Below, one piece after another: positions 31,995 through 40,415 of a stretch of DNA of 64,000 nt. The position numbers were made by a program, and so were the translations under genes. The stretch lies in assembly GCA_028768525.1 (NCBI GenBank), contig CP054837.1, positions 5,266,001 through 5,330,000 of the forward strand, in the 5' to 3' direction. Position 1 is the first letter of the stretch. Every line of letters begins with the position of its first letter. The stretch is from Desulfobacter sp. (lineage in GTDB: Bacteria; Desulfobacterota; Desulfobacteria; Desulfobacterales; Desulfobacteraceae). Under the pieces are notes generated by a model that had not been told where the DNA came from, ran no database searches, and saw only the letters and a list, made by a program, of their open reading frames with translations.

Positions 31995-32855
31995 ATGGGG
32001 TATGCTGCGGTTTTCCCCGGCCAGGGGTCCCAGGAAAAGGGCATGGGCGGGGGACTTTTTTCACGGTTCCCCCGCATGGTTGAGGCGGCCGGGGATATTC
32101 TCGGCTATTCAATCCGGGACCTCTGCCTCCATGACCCGGATGACCGGCTTCGGTCCACCCAATACGCCCAGCCGGCGTTGTTCACCGTAAATGCCCTGGC
32201 CTGGGAGGCGGCCAGGGAGAATGGGGAAGAACTGCCCGCCTTCGTGGCCGGGCACAGCCTGGGTGAGTACAACGCCCTGACCGCATCCGGTGTCCTTGAT
32301 TTTGCCACAGGATTGAGGCTGGTGAAAAAAAGGGGGGAATTGATGAACCGGACGGAAAACGGCGGCATGGCGGCCGTCATCGGCCCCGGCCCGGATGAGA
32401 TCCGGGACTGCCTGGCCGCAGCCGGTGTCTGCGGAGTGTACATTGCCAACTTGAATACCCCGGCCCAGACCGTTGTTTCAGGAACCCGGGAGGGGATTGG
32501 GGCGGCAAAACAGCTGTTTGGGGCCATGGCCGGGGCCCGGTTTAAGGTATTGAACGTGTCCGGGGCTTTTCACTCCCCCCTCATGGAAGGCGCCGCCGCA
32601 GAATTCAGTGCCTACCTGGCCGGGTTTGAACTCCTTGCCCCTAAGATCCCGGTGGTTTCCAATGTACTGGCCAGGCCCTATTCCGGGGGGGCGGACGGGA
32701 TGCGGGAGCTTCTCTGCCGCCAGATAATTTCGCCGGTGCGGTGGATGGAGTCAATACGGTATATGGCAGAAAACGGTGCCCAAAGATTCCAGGAGACCGG
32801 GCCCGGCCGGGTGCTGGGCAATATGGTAACGCCTATTCTGGGGGCCGGCAGGTGA
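31995..32855 (+). CDS. fabD: Malonyl-CoA:ACP transacylase (FabD family)
   Basis: 286 aa. Transfers malonyl from CoA to acyl carrier protein. All signatures are present: FPGQGSQEKGMG at the start, AGHSLGEYNAL (Ser near residue 90), Arg in KKRGELMN, and the catalytic His in SGAFHSPLM. C-terminal QETGPGRVLGNM is typical. It follows the first acyltransferase by 2 bp. No fabH, fabG, fabF or acpP is next to it, so it is not in the usual fatty-acid cluster; it may be a second, pathway-specific copy or act in trans on a polyketide or polyunsaturated fatty acid synthase coded elsewhere (inference). Confidence 0.92.
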   Translation: MGYAAVFPGQGSQEKGMGGGLFSRFPRMVEAAGDILGYSIRDLCLHDPDDRLRSTQYAQPALFTVNALAWEAARENGEELPAFVAGHSLGEYNALTASGVLDFATGLRLVKKRGELMNRTENGGMAAVIGPGPDEIRDCLAAAGVCGVYIANLNTPAQTVVSGTREGIGAAKQLFGAMAGARFKVLNVSGAFHSPLMEGAAAEFSAYLAGFELLAPKIPVVSNVLARPYSGGADGMRELLCRQIISPVRWMESIRYMAENGAQRFQETGPGRVLGNMVTPILGAGR

Positions 32856-33595
32856 GGGAGGCGCTTTCAGCGGACAGGGTCCACCTCTTTTATACCCGGG
32901 CCCGTGATACTGACCGCGGAGATCTTTTGACCCTGTACCGGTCGGTGCTCAGCCGGGATGAGATACAAAAGGCCGAAAGGTTCCGGGATAAAACGGCCGG
33001 GCACCTGAGCCTGACGGCCAGGGCCCTGGTCCGCTATCTCGTTTCAGAGTATACGGGCCTGTCCCCGGAGAGGCTGGTTTTTACGGCAAACGACCACGGC
33101 AAGCCCGCCTTGGATCCGGATATGGCTGTGCCGGGGCTCAAGGATATCCGCTTTAACCTCTCCCACTGCAAGGGCGGCGTCGTCTGCGGACTCTGCCTGG
33201 GCCGGGAAATCGGGGTGGATATCGAGAGCCTTGGGCGCCGTGTGGATCCGGCAGTGGCAGACCGGTTTTTTTCCCCGTCAGAGGCGGCCCGGGTCCGGGC
33301 CGCCGAAGGGGAGGGCGCCCGTAAAGCGGCGTTTCTGAATCTATGGACATTGAAAGAGGCCTATATCAAAGCCAGGGGAGGGGGCCTGTCCATCCCCCTG
33401 GATTCCTTTTCCTTTGATGCAAAAGAACGTGTGGAAATTTCCTTTAAAGATGATAGAGACCGCTCCGCAGGGTGGCAGTTTTTCAGGTGGCACCCGGAAC
33501 CCGGAAAACTGGCTGCAGCAGCGGTCTGTTCTCCCGGCCCCCTGGCGTTCCGGACATTCCGATGTATTCCATTTGAGTCAGTGAAAAAAGACTAA
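32852..33595 (+). CDS. 4'-phosphopantetheinyl transferase (Sfp type), second copy
   Basis: 247 aa. The GTG at 32852 overlaps the fabD stop as GTGA and is taken as start; the frame is open upstream but that part is out-of-frame fabD sequence. Motifs: FTANDHGKPALDPD (pseudo-repeat 1), FNLSHCKGGVVCGL, GVDIESLGRR (Mg2+/CoA Asp) and LWTLKEAYIKARGGGLS. This is a canonical surfactin-type enzyme, better matched to secondary-metabolite synthases than the copy at 20631-21356. With the two acyltransferases it makes a set able to load and prime an external carrier-protein system. The synthase itself is not in the window. Confidence 0.9.
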   Translation: MREALSADRVHLFYTRARDTDRGDLLTLYRSVLSRDEIQKAERFRDKTAGHLSLTARALVRYLVSEYTGLSPERLVFTANDHGKPALDPDMAVPGLKDIRFNLSHCKGGVVCGLCLGREIGVDIESLGRRVDPAVADRFFSPSEAARVRAAEGEGARKAAFLNLWTLKEAYIKARGGGLSIPLDSFSFDAKERVEISFKDDRDRSAGWQFFRWHPEPGKLAAAAVCSPGPLAFRTFRCIPFESVKKD

Positions 33596-33619
33596 CCCCA
33601 TGTTTTTTTTACTTTTCGT

Positions 33620-33654
33620 TTGACAGGTCTAATGTGTAACTGGTATGACCTCTA
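33620..33654 (+). promoter_or_regulatory. Predicted promoter with FadR-type operator in front of the fadR-like gene
   Basis: TTGACA (33620-33625) and TATGAC (33644-33649) are 18 bp apart. Overlapping the -10 is AACTGGTATGACCTCTA (33638-33654), a close match to the E. coli FadR box (consensus like AnCTGGTCnGACCnGTT). The product of the next gene has a FadR-like recognition region, so autoregulation of the whole operon, relieved by long-chain acyl-CoA, is the natural reading (inference). Confidence 0.7.
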
Positions 33655-33688
33655 ACCAGAACCCCAAAAAAATAGACGAGGTACTGCC

Positions 33689-34387
33689 ATGCCCCTGCTG
33701 GACAACCGGACATCGCCCATGAAACCGGCCGAATATGCCGAAAACCAGATCCTGGAAGCCATTCTGGATAATTCCTATTCCACGGGGGACGCCCTCCCCG
33801 GGGAGCGGGCCCTGGCACAATCCCTGGGGGTGACCCGGCCCACCATCCGGGAAGCCCTTCAGCGCCTGGCCAAAGACGGCTGGATCACCATTTCCCACGG
33901 ACGCCCCACCCGGGTGAACGATTACCTTGCCTGCGGGGGCTTAAGCATTTTAACCACCCTGGCCCGGTACGGGAATTATCTCTCCCACGATATGATCGTC
34001 CACATCCTTGAGGCCAGGGTCCTGATGCTGCCGGGGATGGCACGGAAGGCCGCTGAAACGGATCCCGGCGCCCTGTTGGACCTGCTGGCCCAGGCCCCGT
34101 CAACGGAAAATGGCGATGCCGCATCCTTTGCCCGCTTTGACTGGGAGTTGCAGATGAAAATGGTCACCCTGGCCGGTAATCCGGTGTTGAAATTGATTTT
34201 TAATGATTTTGCCCCGGTATACAAGGTCCTGGGGCAGTGGTATTTCAATGTGGCGGCCTGCCGGAGCGCCAGTCACCGTTATTACCGGGCCTTGAAAACC
34301 GCCCTGGAAGACGGGCCGGAATGGGTCCGGGCCGCTGTTGAATCGGCCATGGCCGAAGCACGGGAATTGTGGGAGGACTTGCGGTGA
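33689..34387 (+). CDS. FadR-like GntR-family regulator
   Basis: 232 aa. The N-terminal winged helix (about 12-80) reads LPGERALAQSLGVTRPTIRE and ALQRLAKDGWITISHGRPTR, nearly the same as E. coli FadR. GLSILTTLARYG and the all-helical C-terminal domain (NPVLKLIFNDFAPVYKVLG, YYRALKTALEDG) also follow FadR, not the FCD class. FadR binds long-chain acyl-CoA and then leaves its operator. GAGG lies 7 bases before the ATG. It heads an operon with the GlpD-like, FGGY-kinase and alkyl-DHAP-synthase-like genes through GTGA-type overlaps. FadR proteins are best known in gammaproteobacteria, so its occurrence here may reflect transfer. Confidence 0.85.
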   Translation: MPLLDNRTSPMKPAEYAENQILEAILDNSYSTGDALPGERALAQSLGVTRPTIREALQRLAKDGWITISHGRPTRVNDYLACGGLSILTTLARYGNYLSHDMIVHILEARVLMLPGMARKAAETDPGALLDLLAQAPSTENGDAASFARFDWELQMKMVTLAGNPVLKLIFNDFAPVYKVLGQWYFNVAACRSASHRYYRALKTALEDGPEWVRAAVESAMAEARELWEDLR

Positions 34388-35934
34388 AATTCCAAGATTT
34401 AAGACCTGCCTATGAGGTGGTGGTGGTCGGTGGCGGTGTTACCGGGGCCGGGGCATTTCTCCAGGCTACCGCCATGGGGCTGAGGACACTGCTGGTGGAG
34501 GCGGCGGATTTTGCCTGGGGGACTTCCAGCCGCTCTTCAAAAATGGTGCACGGCGGACTGCGGTATCTCAAAGAGGGGAAATTCCTATTGACACGGTCTG
34601 CTGTGAAAGAGCGGGAAAGGCTGCTGGCCCTCTATCCCGGACTGGTCAATCCCCTGGAATTCATCATGCCGGTGTATGCCCATATGGGGCCGTCGGAAAG
34701 GGCTGTTAAGGCCGGCCTTTCAATTTATTCGGCCATGGCCGGCACCCGCCAGCACCGGCATTTTAACAGGGAGGCCGCCCTCGGCGCCATTCCAGGGCTC
34801 AGGACCCAGGGCCTCAATGCCGCGGTGGGATTCAGGGACGCCCAGGTGGACGATGCCCGGCTGGTGCTCCGGCTGATTTTTGACGGCTGCGAGGCCGGCG
34901 GCCATGCCCTTAATTACACCAAGGCCGTGGCCATCGGCAGGGACGGGCAGGGCCGGGTCCGGTCGCTGAGCCTCAAAGAGAGGGACACGGGCCGGGAAAA
35001 GGAAATTCAGACCCCGGTGGTGATCAATGCCACCGGCCCCCATGCCGAAATTCTCCATGCCTCACCGGCCAAGGGGCTCCACATCCGCCCCCTGCGGGGC
35101 AGCCACCTGATTTTTCCGGGAAAACTTTTTCCCCTGACCCGGGTGATTTCCTTTGCCCATCCCAGGGACAGCCGCCCGGTATTTCTTTTTCCCTGGGAAG
35201 GGAGCCTGGTTCTGGGCACCACGGATGTGGACTTCAACGGAGACCTGGATCAGGATCCGGCCATCACCCCGGAGGAATCCGACTACCTGCTTGAGGGCCT
35301 TGATTTTATCCTGCCCGACCTTGGGCTGAACCTGGATGATGCCCTGGCATCCATTGCCGGGGTCAGGCCGGTGCTGAGCAAGGGAAAAAAATCCGCATCC
35401 GGTGAGTCCAGGGAGCATGTGGTCTGGAAAGATAAGGGGCTGGTGACCGTGACCGGGGGGAAATTAACCACCTTCAGCCTTCTGGCACGGGATGCCTTAA
35501 AGGCTGCTGCCGCCTATCTGCCGGGAAACGGCCGGATAAAAAAATGCAGGTGCCCTGACTTTGCTGCAGGCTTGCCCGAGGCAGGGGTCGGCAACGGGGC
35601 ACTCCGGCTCCGTGGCCGCCACGGTAACCGTGCCGGGCGGTTATGGAAGCTGCTGACCCGGGAGAATAGCCGGCCGGTGGGACAAACCGCCACCCTGTGG
35701 GCAGAACTGGAATTCAGTGCCGGCTTTGAACAGGTGAGGCGGCTGGAGGACCTGATGCTGCGCCGGACCCGTATCGGCCTGCTCCTGCCCCGGGGCGGAA
35801 TGGATATCATGGATGATATCCGTGCCCGGGTCTGCCCCTATCTGGGCTGGGACCACAGCCGCTGGGAAAAAGAAATCCGGGACTACCGGGCCTTGTGGAA
35901 ACGGGCCTATGCCCCGGTGCCGGGGGAGGGATAA
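34384..35934 (+). CDS. glpD: GlpD-like FAD-dependent glycerol-3-phosphate dehydrogenase
   Basis: 516 aa from GTG 34384, which overlaps the regulator stop (GTGA) and has GGGAGGA 6 bases upstream; a GTG at 34369 is less likely. Oxidises sn-glycerol-3-phosphate to dihydroxyacetone phosphate and passes electrons to quinone at the membrane. FAD loop VVVVGGGVTGAGAFLQA lies at about residues 12-28, then DFAWGTSSRSSKMVHGGLRYL, the GlpD signature, and GLVTVTGGKLTTFSLLARDA near 355. In this operon its product, dihydroxyacetone phosphate, would be the substrate for acylation and alkyl exchange by an AGPS-type enzyme (inference). Alternatively it may oxidise an ether-substituted glycerol phosphate. Confidence 0.85.
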   Translation: MKFQDLRPAYEVVVVGGGVTGAGAFLQATAMGLRTLLVEAADFAWGTSSRSSKMVHGGLRYLKEGKFLLTRSAVKERERLLALYPGLVNPLEFIMPVYAHMGPSERAVKAGLSIYSAMAGTRQHRHFNREAALGAIPGLRTQGLNAAVGFRDAQVDDARLVLRLIFDGCEAGGHALNYTKAVAIGRDGQGRVRSLSLKERDTGREKEIQTPVVINATGPHAEILHASPAKGLHIRPLRGSHLIFPGKLFPLTRVISFAHPRDSRPVFLFPWEGSLVLGTTDVDFNGDLDQDPAITPEESDYLLEGLDFILPDLGLNLDDALASIAGVRPVLSKGKKSASGESREHVVWKDKGLVTVTGGKLTTFSLLARDALKAAAAYLPGNGRIKKCRCPDFAAGLPEAGVGNGALRLRGRHGNRAGRLWKLLTRENSRPVGQTATLWAELEFSAGFEQVRRLEDLMLRRTRIGLLLPRGGMDIMDDIRARVCPYLGWDHSRWEKEIRDYRALWKRAYAPVPGEG

Positions 35935-35935
35935 G

Positions 35936-37489
35936 ATGGGTCAACAAACGCTGCTTGCCATTGATTGCGGCACCCAGAGTCTGCGTGCCCTGATCTTCGA
36001 CCTCAAGGGCCGGCTTCTGGCCCGGGAACAGGTGGAATATTCCCCTTACGTCAGCCCCGCCCCCGGCCTGGCCGAACAGGACCCTGAAATTTACTGGCAG
36101 GGGCTGATCCGTGCCTGCAGCCAAATGAAAAAGGCGGTGCCCGACCTGTTTGCTTCCCTGGCCGGGGTGGGGGTGACCTCCCAGCGGGCCACCATGGTCA
36201 ATGTCAATGAAAAGGGAGAGGTGTTACGGCCGGCCATCGTCTGGCTGGACCAGCGCCGGGCCCGGCCCGAATTTGCCGCATCCGGGGCCCTTAACATGGG
36301 GCTGAAACTGGCCGGCCTGGAAAAAAAGGTCATGGATGCCCAGGCCCAGGGCAAGTGCAGCTGGATCCGCCAGAACCAGCCCGATATCTGGGCGGCCACC
36401 CACAAGTACCTCCAGGTGTCCGGGTTCCTCAATTACCGGCTCACCGGCGAATTCGCCGATGCCACGGCTTCCCAGATCGGCCACCTTCCCTTTGATTATA
36501 AAAAGCAATGCTGGGCCGGTCCCTGGTCCCTGACCCGGAAACTCTTCCCGGTGGAAGAAGAAAAACTGCCGGCCCTGGTCCGGTCCGGGCAGATACTGGG
36601 CCGGATTACCCAAAAAGCGGCGGGCGTCACCGGCATTGCCGCCCATACCCCGGTGGTGGCCTGCGGATCGGATAAGGGATGCGAAACCCTGGGGTCAGGG
36701 GTGGTGGACCAGACCATGGCTTCATTGAGTTTCGGCACCACGGCCACGGTTCAGACCACATCGGAAAAGTATTTTGAAGCCATTCCCCTGATGCCCCCGT
36801 ACCCGGCCCCGGTGCCCGGATGCTACAATCCGGAGGTGGAAATATTCAGGGGATTCTGGATGATTTCCTGGTTTAAAAAGGAATTTGCCCAAAAAGAGGT
36901 GGAGACCGCCGCAAAAATGGGGATCCCTCCCGAGGAACTGCTCAACCAATGCCTGGAACGGACACAGCCCGGTGCCATGGGGCTGATCGTCCAGCCCTAT
37001 TGGGGGCCGGGCCTGGACCACCCCGATGCCAAGGGAGCCATGATCGGGTTCGGGGACGTCCACACCCGGGACCATGTCTACCGGGCCGTGATAGAAGGCC
37101 TGGGGTTTGCGTTGCGGGAGGGAATGGAGAGCATCCAGGACCGCGGCGGGGTACGGGTTAAAAAAGCGGCGCTTTCCGGGGGGGCCTCCCAGAGCGACGC
37201 CATCTGCCAGATTGCCGCCGATATTTTTAACCTGCCCATGGCCCGGGCCGCTACCCATGAAACCTCTGGCCTTGGGGCAGCCCTGCTGACGGCGGCGGGC
37301 ATCAATGCCTTTTCATCCATTGAAGAGGCGGTGGCATCCATGGCCCGGCCGGCGAGGCAGTTTTTTCCCAATCCGGAAAATGTGAAAATTTACAACGAGT
37401 TGTACCAGGGGGTTTACAAAAAAATTTACAAGGCCCTTTCCCCCCTGTACAGAGAGATTCAAAAGATAACAGGATACCCGGAAAAATGA
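35936..37489 (+). CDS. FGGY-family carbohydrate kinase (glycerol-kinase-like)
   Basis: 517 aa. The two-domain sugar kinase fold shows the phosphate-1 motif AIDCGTQSLRALIFD at the N-terminus, VTSQRATMVNVNEKGE near 85, and the C-terminal adenosine motif LSGGASQSDAICQIAADIF with ATHETSGLGAALLTAAGI. Substrate contacts AIVWLDQRRA fit glycerol/xylulose kinases. ATG 35936 lies 1 bp after the GlpD-like stop, with GGGGGAGGG upstream. Placed between a GlpD-like and an AGPS-like gene, the likely substrate is glycerol or an alkylglycerol, giving a phosphate for the neighbour dehydrogenase (inference). Sugar specificity cannot be read from sequence by eye. Confidence 0.85.
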   Translation: MGQQTLLAIDCGTQSLRALIFDLKGRLLAREQVEYSPYVSPAPGLAEQDPEIYWQGLIRACSQMKKAVPDLFASLAGVGVTSQRATMVNVNEKGEVLRPAIVWLDQRRARPEFAASGALNMGLKLAGLEKKVMDAQAQGKCSWIRQNQPDIWAATHKYLQVSGFLNYRLTGEFADATASQIGHLPFDYKKQCWAGPWSLTRKLFPVEEEKLPALVRSGQILGRITQKAAGVTGIAAHTPVVACGSDKGCETLGSGVVDQTMASLSFGTTATVQTTSEKYFEAIPLMPPYPAPVPGCYNPEVEIFRGFWMISWFKKEFAQKEVETAAKMGIPPEELLNQCLERTQPGAMGLIVQPYWGPGLDHPDAKGAMIGFGDVHTRDHVYRAVIEGLGFALREGMESIQDRGGVRVKKAALSGGASQSDAICQIAADIFNLPMARAATHETSGLGAALLTAAGINAFSSIEEAVASMARPARQFFPNPENVKIYNELYQGVYKKIYKALSPLYREIQKITGYPEK

Positions 37490-39177
37490 AAAAAGAAGAA
37501 TCACAGCGCCCGGCGCCGAGATGGATAGAAAGCGAACCCCTTCCCCGGTCTTTCAGGTCTATTTTTAAATGGGGGGCCCCGGAGGCCTTTAAAAATCCCA
37601 GCCCAGGGTTCCTCGGGGTGATCCAGAAGGAACTGGGGATTAAGGGCGGTGAGTTTCAACGGACCGCCGTCACGGGGGACACCCTGGTAAACCAGGATGT
37701 TCCCCCGGCCCTGGATCCCGGGGTTGTCAAAGCCATTGAAGGGGCCGTGGGCCGGGAAAACGTTTCCTCGGCCGTCTATGACCGGCTCAGATACACCAGC
37801 GGCAAGGCTATGGAAGACATCATGAAACTGCGCCTGGGCCGGGTGGAAGATATCTGCGACCTGGCGGTCCATCCCCGGGATAAGGGTGAGGTGGCCGCCG
37901 TGGTCCGCATCTGCCATGAACACAACATCCCGGTCCATGTATACGGGGGCGGCAGTTCTGTCACCTTCGGGCTGGACTGCCCCAAGGGCGGGGTGACACT
38001 GGTGATGTCCACCCATATGAACCGGCTCATATCCTTCAGCGAGGCCGACCAGACCATTACCGTGGAGCCGGGCATGATGGGACCGGATTACGAGGACCTG
38101 CTCAACCGGGCCCCGGAGACCCTAAATGCGTCAGGGGCATACACCGGCGGCCATTTTCCCCAGAGTTTCGAGTTTTCATCGGTGGGCGGGTGGATTGCCG
38201 CCCTGGGGGCCGGCCAGGCCTCCTCCCTTTACGGGGATGCCGCCGACCTGGTTATTGCCCAGGAATTTGTCACCCCGGCGGGCAGTTTCAAGACCCTTCC
38301 CTATCCGGCCACGGCCACCGGCCCCAAGGTGAACGAGATCATGAAGGGCGGGGAGGGCTGTTTCGGAGTGCTGGTGGGGGTCACCCTGAAAGTATTCGAA
38401 TACATGCCCCGGAATACCCGCCAGTTTGCCTTTATGTTTCCGGAGTTTGAAGCGGCTGTGGCGGCCGGCCGCAGGATTTCCCAGGGCCGGTTCGGCATGC
38501 CCGCCATCTTCAGGATTTCCGATGCCGAAGAGACCGATGTGGCCATGCAGATGTACGGCCTGGACAAGGGCATTCTGGACAGGATCCTCAGGTTCAGGGG
38601 GATGGCGCCGGGGCGCCGCTGCCTGGTCATGGGCCAGGCGGAGGGCGAGAGAGGGTTTGCCGCCAACGTGGTCCGGCAGGTGCGGCGGACCGCCCGCCGG
38701 CACAAAGGAATGTATCTCACGGGCTATCCCATGAAAAAATGGTACCACGGCCGGTTTTCCGATCCTTACATGCGGGATGCCCTTAACGATTTCGGGGTGA
38801 TCATCGACACCCTGGAATGTTCCACCACCTGGGGCAACCTCCACCGCCTTCACAGGGAGGTGAGGGCCGTGGTCAAGTCCCGGCCCCGGACCATCTGCAT
38901 GACCCATGCCTCCCATTTTTACGCCCAGGGCACCAATCTTTATTTTATTTTCATCACCCGGGAGACGGGGATTGATGAATTCAAAGACTACCAGCAGTCA
39001 GTCATCGATGCCATTGAGCGGGCCGGCGGCTCCCTGAGCCACCACCACGGGGTGGGCCGGATGATGGCGCCCTGGATGGAACGTCACCTGGGCCCGGTGC
39101 AGATGGGGATACTCAGGGCCCTCAAGTCCCATCTGGACCCCAAAGGGATTATGAATCCCGGTGGGCTGGGACTTTAG
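37486..39177 (+). CDS. Alkyldihydroxyacetonephosphate synthase-like FAD-linked oxidase
   Basis: 563 aa, overlapping the kinase gene by 4 bp (ATGA). It has a vanillyl-alcohol-oxidase/PCMH FAD domain: VYGGGSSVTFGLDCP near residue 148, EPGMMGPDYEDLLN near 200, and GHFPQSFEFSSVGGWIAALGAG near 225. The C-terminus has SLSHHHGVGRMMAPWM, the His-rich block diagnostic of AGPS, and MNPGGLGL at the end. AGPS exchanges the acyl group of acyl-DHAP for a fatty alcohol, creating an ether bond. Several Desulfobacteraceae contain mono- and dialkyl glycerol ether lipids, and the FadR/GlpD/kinase context agrees with this. A D-lactate/glycolate oxidase relative is the main alternative. Confidence 0.82.
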   Translation: MKKEESQRPAPRWIESEPLPRSFRSIFKWGAPEAFKNPSPGFLGVIQKELGIKGGEFQRTAVTGDTLVNQDVPPALDPGVVKAIEGAVGRENVSSAVYDRLRYTSGKAMEDIMKLRLGRVEDICDLAVHPRDKGEVAAVVRICHEHNIPVHVYGGGSSVTFGLDCPKGGVTLVMSTHMNRLISFSEADQTITVEPGMMGPDYEDLLNRAPETLNASGAYTGGHFPQSFEFSSVGGWIAALGAGQASSLYGDAADLVIAQEFVTPAGSFKTLPYPATATGPKVNEIMKGGEGCFGVLVGVTLKVFEYMPRNTRQFAFMFPEFEAAVAAGRRISQGRFGMPAIFRISDAEETDVAMQMYGLDKGILDRILRFRGMAPGRRCLVMGQAEGERGFAANVVRQVRRTARRHKGMYLTGYPMKKWYHGRFSDPYMRDALNDFGVIIDTLECSTTWGNLHRLHREVRAVVKSRPRTICMTHASHFYAQGTNLYFIFITRETGIDEFKDYQQSVIDAIERAGGSLSHHHGVGRMMAPWMERHLGPVQMGILRALKSHLDPKGIMNPGGLGL

Positions 39178-39191
39178 ATTGGGAATCCCCC

Positions 39192-40388
39192 TTAAAAAAA
39201 ACTGGCAAAGGGGTTGGCCAGTTTTTTTTCAATGCGGTTCTGGCCGGCCAGGCGCTCCATGTTCTGGCTGAGGATGTCCAGGCAGTGGTCAATGGATTCT
39301 CCGGTGTCCAGAATGTTTTTATTTGTCTGTATCATGTCGAAGAAGGCCTGGACCACTTTGGGGTCGAACCGGGTGCCGGCCCCCTGTTTCAGTCCGTCGA
39401 GGGCGGTGGCCATGTCTTTTTTGGGTATGCCCGGCCGGCCGGAAATCATGGTTTCAAAGGCGTCGCACACGGTGATGATCCGGGCGCCCAGGGGAATTTC
39501 CTCCCCCTTTTTGCCGTCGGGGTAGCCGCTGCCGTTGAACAATTCGTGGTGGGCGCGGATCAGGGGCTCAATATCAGATAAAAAGACCAGGGGGCGGATG
39601 ATGTCCGCCCCGAGTACCGGGTGCTGGCGGATGAGGTGCATTTCTTTTCTGGAAAGCTGGCCCAGGCGATCCAGGATATGGTCCCGGGTGCCGATTTTGC
39701 CGATGTCGTGGAGGATGGCGGCGTGGCGGATGCGGTCGGCCTCCCGGTCCGGCAGCCCCATCTGCCTGGCCGTTTCCCGGGACAGCCGGGCCACGGTGAT
39801 GGAATGGCCGTGGGTGGCGGGGTCCCGGGCCTCAATGGCCAGGGCAAAGCCTTGAATGATCTGGCCGTAGAGGTCCAGCATCTCCCGGTCATAGCCCAGG
39901 GCTTTTTCCAGGGCAATGGCGCCCTGTTCCCCCAGGGCGGTGAGCAGTTCCAGTTCATCCCCATCCAGTATCCTGTTTCCGGTGAAATAGACGGCAAGAA
40001 GGCCGGTGTAGGGCCCGGTGATATTAAAATAGCGCCCTGTGATGCCGTTGATCAGGTGTTTGCCCAGGCGTTCCAGGTCTGGAATCCGTTTATCATTCCT
40101 GGCATCGGTGATGGTAATGGGGGCGGCGGCGTCCATGGGGAACAGGGTCATGAGGGTGGGATAGTCGGTGAGGGAGAGGCTGCGGTAATCAAAGCCGTGG
40201 CTGATCTTGGTTTCAATCTCCTCCCTGGATTGGTTCAGTATCCAGAAAATACAGCCCCTGGCCCCCAGGAGCCGGGTGATGTGTTCGGCGATGCAGGCCA
40301 GGATATCCGTGGTCTTTTTATTGGCGTGGATCTGTTTGCTGACCTCTGCAAATAATCTGAAATAGTCCTTGTACCTGGTGTCGTCCAT
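39192..40388 (-). CDS. GAF-HD-GYP protein (predicted cyclic-di-GMP phosphodiesterase)
   Basis: 398 aa. A GAF-like sensor domain covers about residues 15-165. The HD-GYP domain (about 185-350) has THGHSITVARLSRETARQMG, the HD motif in AAILHDIGKIGTRDHIL, HHELFNGSGYPDG (HHExxdGxGYP) and ICVCDAFE-type VCDAFETM. The metal-binding residues HD, HH and the GYP tripeptide are intact, so degradation of cyclic-di-GMP is likely. It lies 27 bp before the end of the DUF294 protein gene upstream on the same strand, giving a two-gene signalling unit. Confidence 0.88.
   Translation of the reverse strand: MDDTRYKDYFRLFAEVSKQIHANKKTTDILACIAEHITRLLGARGCIFWILNQSREEIETKISHGFDYRSLSLTDYPTLMTLFPMDAAAPITITDARNDKRIPDLERLGKHLINGITGRYFNITGPYTGLLAVYFTGNRILDGDELELLTALGEQGAIALEKALGYDREMLDLYGQIIQGFALAIEARDPATHGHSITVARLSRETARQMGLPDREADRIRHAAILHDIGKIGTRDHILDRLGQLSRKEMHLIRQHPVLGADIIRPLVFLSDIEPLIRAHHELFNGSGYPDGKKGEEIPLGARIITVCDAFETMISGRPGIPKKDMATALDGLKQGAGTRFDPKVVQAFFDMIQTNKNILDTGESIDHCLDILSQNMERLAGQNRIEKKLANPFASFF
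39194..39229. terminator. Bidirectional terminator between convergent operons
   Basis: ACTGGC (39201-39206) and GCCAGT (39217-39222) form the core, flanked by seven As on the left and eight Ts on the right, so both strands read as stem plus T run. It overlaps the last codons of the HD-GYP gene and lies 17 bp after the AGPS-like stop. Confidence 0.8.
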
Positions 40389-40415
40389 GGTGTCTCCCTT
40401 GGGGATTAAAATCGC

